This document shows, one piece after another, positions 20,019 through 20,844 of a stretch of DNA of 20,844 nt. The stretch is taken from the NCBI GenBank assembly GCA_024364805.1, contig CM044488.1, positions 28,224,579 through 28,245,422 of the forward strand, read 5' to 3'. Both the position numbers and the translations under genes were made by a program. This DNA is from Euprymna scolopes (lineage: Eukaryota; Mollusca; Cephalopoda; Sepiida; Sepiolidae). Below the pieces are notes generated by a model that saw only the letters and a list, made by a program, of their open reading frames with translations, was not told where the DNA came from and ran no database searches. Numbering within the stretch: the first letter of the stretch is position 1; every line of letters begins with the position of its first letter.

Positions 20019-20090
20019 GAGATACACCTGGTCTTGAAAAGGGGATCGTTTGATCTGTAGTCAAATACTCTATCACTAAGCTATATCTCC
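20019..20090 (-). pseudogene. tRNA-Cys-like pseudogene inside Helitron-like element
   Basis: The minus strand reads GGAGATATAGCTTAGTGATA, GAGTATTTGACTACAGATCA, AACGATCCCCTTTTCAAGAC, CAGGTGTATCTC: 72 nt, the length of tRNA-Cys. Animal tRNA-Cys reads GGGGGTATAGCTCAGTGGTA, GAGCATTTGACTGCAGATCA and so on, so the match is close. D arm, anticodon stem and most acceptor pairs are kept. The anticodon is ACA in place of GCA, and the T-stem is damaged (CCCCT against CCAGG), so it is not a working tRNA. Confidence 0.8.
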
Positions 20091-20442
20091 AGATTATGAT
20101 AAATTTCTTTTTTTAAGAAGAAATGAAATTTTATTATCTTCTTTTGCAGGTTTAATGTAAAATATTCCCTCATAAAAATTATTCTTTTTTATCTTTAAGA
20201 GAGAAAACCTATTTTTAAGATGGGATTTTTTCGATTTCCGATACTTATCAGATGAATTTCTGTACAAAACATATTTAAGAACACTGCCAGATATATAAAT
20301 CAGCTTTGTGTGAAATTTGCAAAAGATAAGCTCGGTCATTTCGGAACTTATCAGAAAGGAACTCACTCACACACACACAAAGTGACTTTTATATAATATA
20401 GATATATTTAAAAAATATATTTTAAAAGAAAGGTAAAAAGTA

Positions 20443-20575
20443 GTGGTGGGACGATTAATCAGAATCGGAATCGTTAATCGTAAGAATCGTGTATTTTGGG
20501 AGGTATCGGAATCGGAATCGCATCGTTAAAAAATACCTTAATTTTCCGATTCCTTCATTACGATTCTTTTAGTCT
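20443..20575 (+). repeat. Dispersed repeat, copy 2 (possible hAT-like end)
   Basis: AGTGGTGGGACGATTAATCA begins a segment with repeated GGAATCG and a later CGATTCC and ACGATTCTTTTAGTCTGATG. It shares order and orientation with 15840-15930. Inverted GGAATCG and CGATTCC blocks can fold back. The opening resembles hAT terminal repeats; no transposase or opposite end is seen. Confidence 0.45.
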
Positions 20576-20579
20576 GATG

Positions 20580-20844
20580 TTGAAAAAAAGAAAAAAATGT
20601 CCTGATATTTCTAACCACAAGAGAGAAATGTAGCATGTTATAAAAAGAAACCAAAGAAATTCATTACTAACAGGGCAATGCTTAGTGCCCCCTCCCTTAC
20701 AAGATTCATTCATTCAGATCTATTGTAATCAAAACTACAAAAGAGTTAACCTGAAAAGAAGTATGGAGGGCTCTACATTGCGAGTAAAAATTAAAAAAAA
20801 TACACTTATCTTTTTGGCGACTGTTTTTTTTTTTTACTAACAAA
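20580..20844. other. Right edge, nothing recognised
   Basis: AT-rich, A and T runs, no coding or repeat feature supported. Confidence 0.4.

Larger units (their letters stand above)
19847..20402 (-). mobile_element. Non-autonomous Helitron-like element with tRNA-Cys-like core, apparently full length
   Basis: Read on the minus strand it starts after A with TCTATATTATATAAAAGTCA and CTTTGTGTGTGTGTGAG, a typical Helitron-style 5' end. It finishes with hairpin CCGGGCAATGCCAGG, spacer CTGCCAG and CTAG at 19850-19847, followed by T and (TA)n. The 556-bp body includes a block with GACCGAGCTTATC and TTTGCAAATTTCACACAAAG, and a 72-nt tRNA-Cys-like segment. There is no coding capacity, so it depends on an autonomous partner not in the window. 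A before and T after the element, with no duplication, fits Helitron insertion. A SINE reading is possible but does not explain the 5' end. Confidence 0.68.

Overview
This is a piece of an animal genome. It is AT-rich, with long introns, GT-AG splice sites on the minus strand, many microsatellites, jockey-type LINE debris and rolling-circle (Helitron-like) repeats. Gene content and repeat style fit a mollusc, perhaps a cephalopod; that placement is inference, because nothing in the window is diagnostic.

The one host gene I recognise is an RSPRY1 orthologue (RING finger and SPRY domain-containing protein 1) on the minus strand. Five coding exons can be placed, in transcript order: 11482-11545, 5522-5662, 3247-3257 (an 11-nt microexon), 2132-2236 and 1037-1180. 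They sum to 465 nt, or 155 codons. All junction phases agree and all internal introns are GT-AG (5819, 2264, 1010 and 951 bp). They encode the end of the N-terminal helical region and the first half of the SPRY domain. The N-terminal exons lie beyond the right edge or are not visible. The rest of SPRY and the C-terminal RING lie beyond the left edge. A second exon-like stretch (2347-2450) has the same entry and exit phases as the microexon and could be a mutually exclusive alternative.

Everything else looks like intron or upstream repeat sequence. From left to right: a foldback repeat (about 382-815); a LINE C-terminal remnant (3743-3970); a block of three adjacent tandem arrays (54-bp, 150-bp and 46-bp units, 6945-8550) closed by a Helitron-like 3' end at 8651-8678; a repeat copied on both sides of a 531-base assembly gap (10299-10829); a nest of three jockey-type LINE fragments (12164-13745); a Helitron-like element with a tRNA-like core (13865-14682); a U2 snRNA-like pseudogene (15636-15703); a decayed unrecognised coding stretch (18558-19000); and a second, nearly complete Helitron-like element carrying a tRNA-Cys-like sequence (19847-20402).

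The main points of interest are the 11-nt microexon, its possible alternative exon, and a shared motif (short GC hairpin, spacer, CTAG, then T) that occurs at four loci. At one of these loci it has been amplified into a ten-copy array with perfect 54-bp spacing. No CRISPR array, operon, riboswitch or bacterial-type feature is present.
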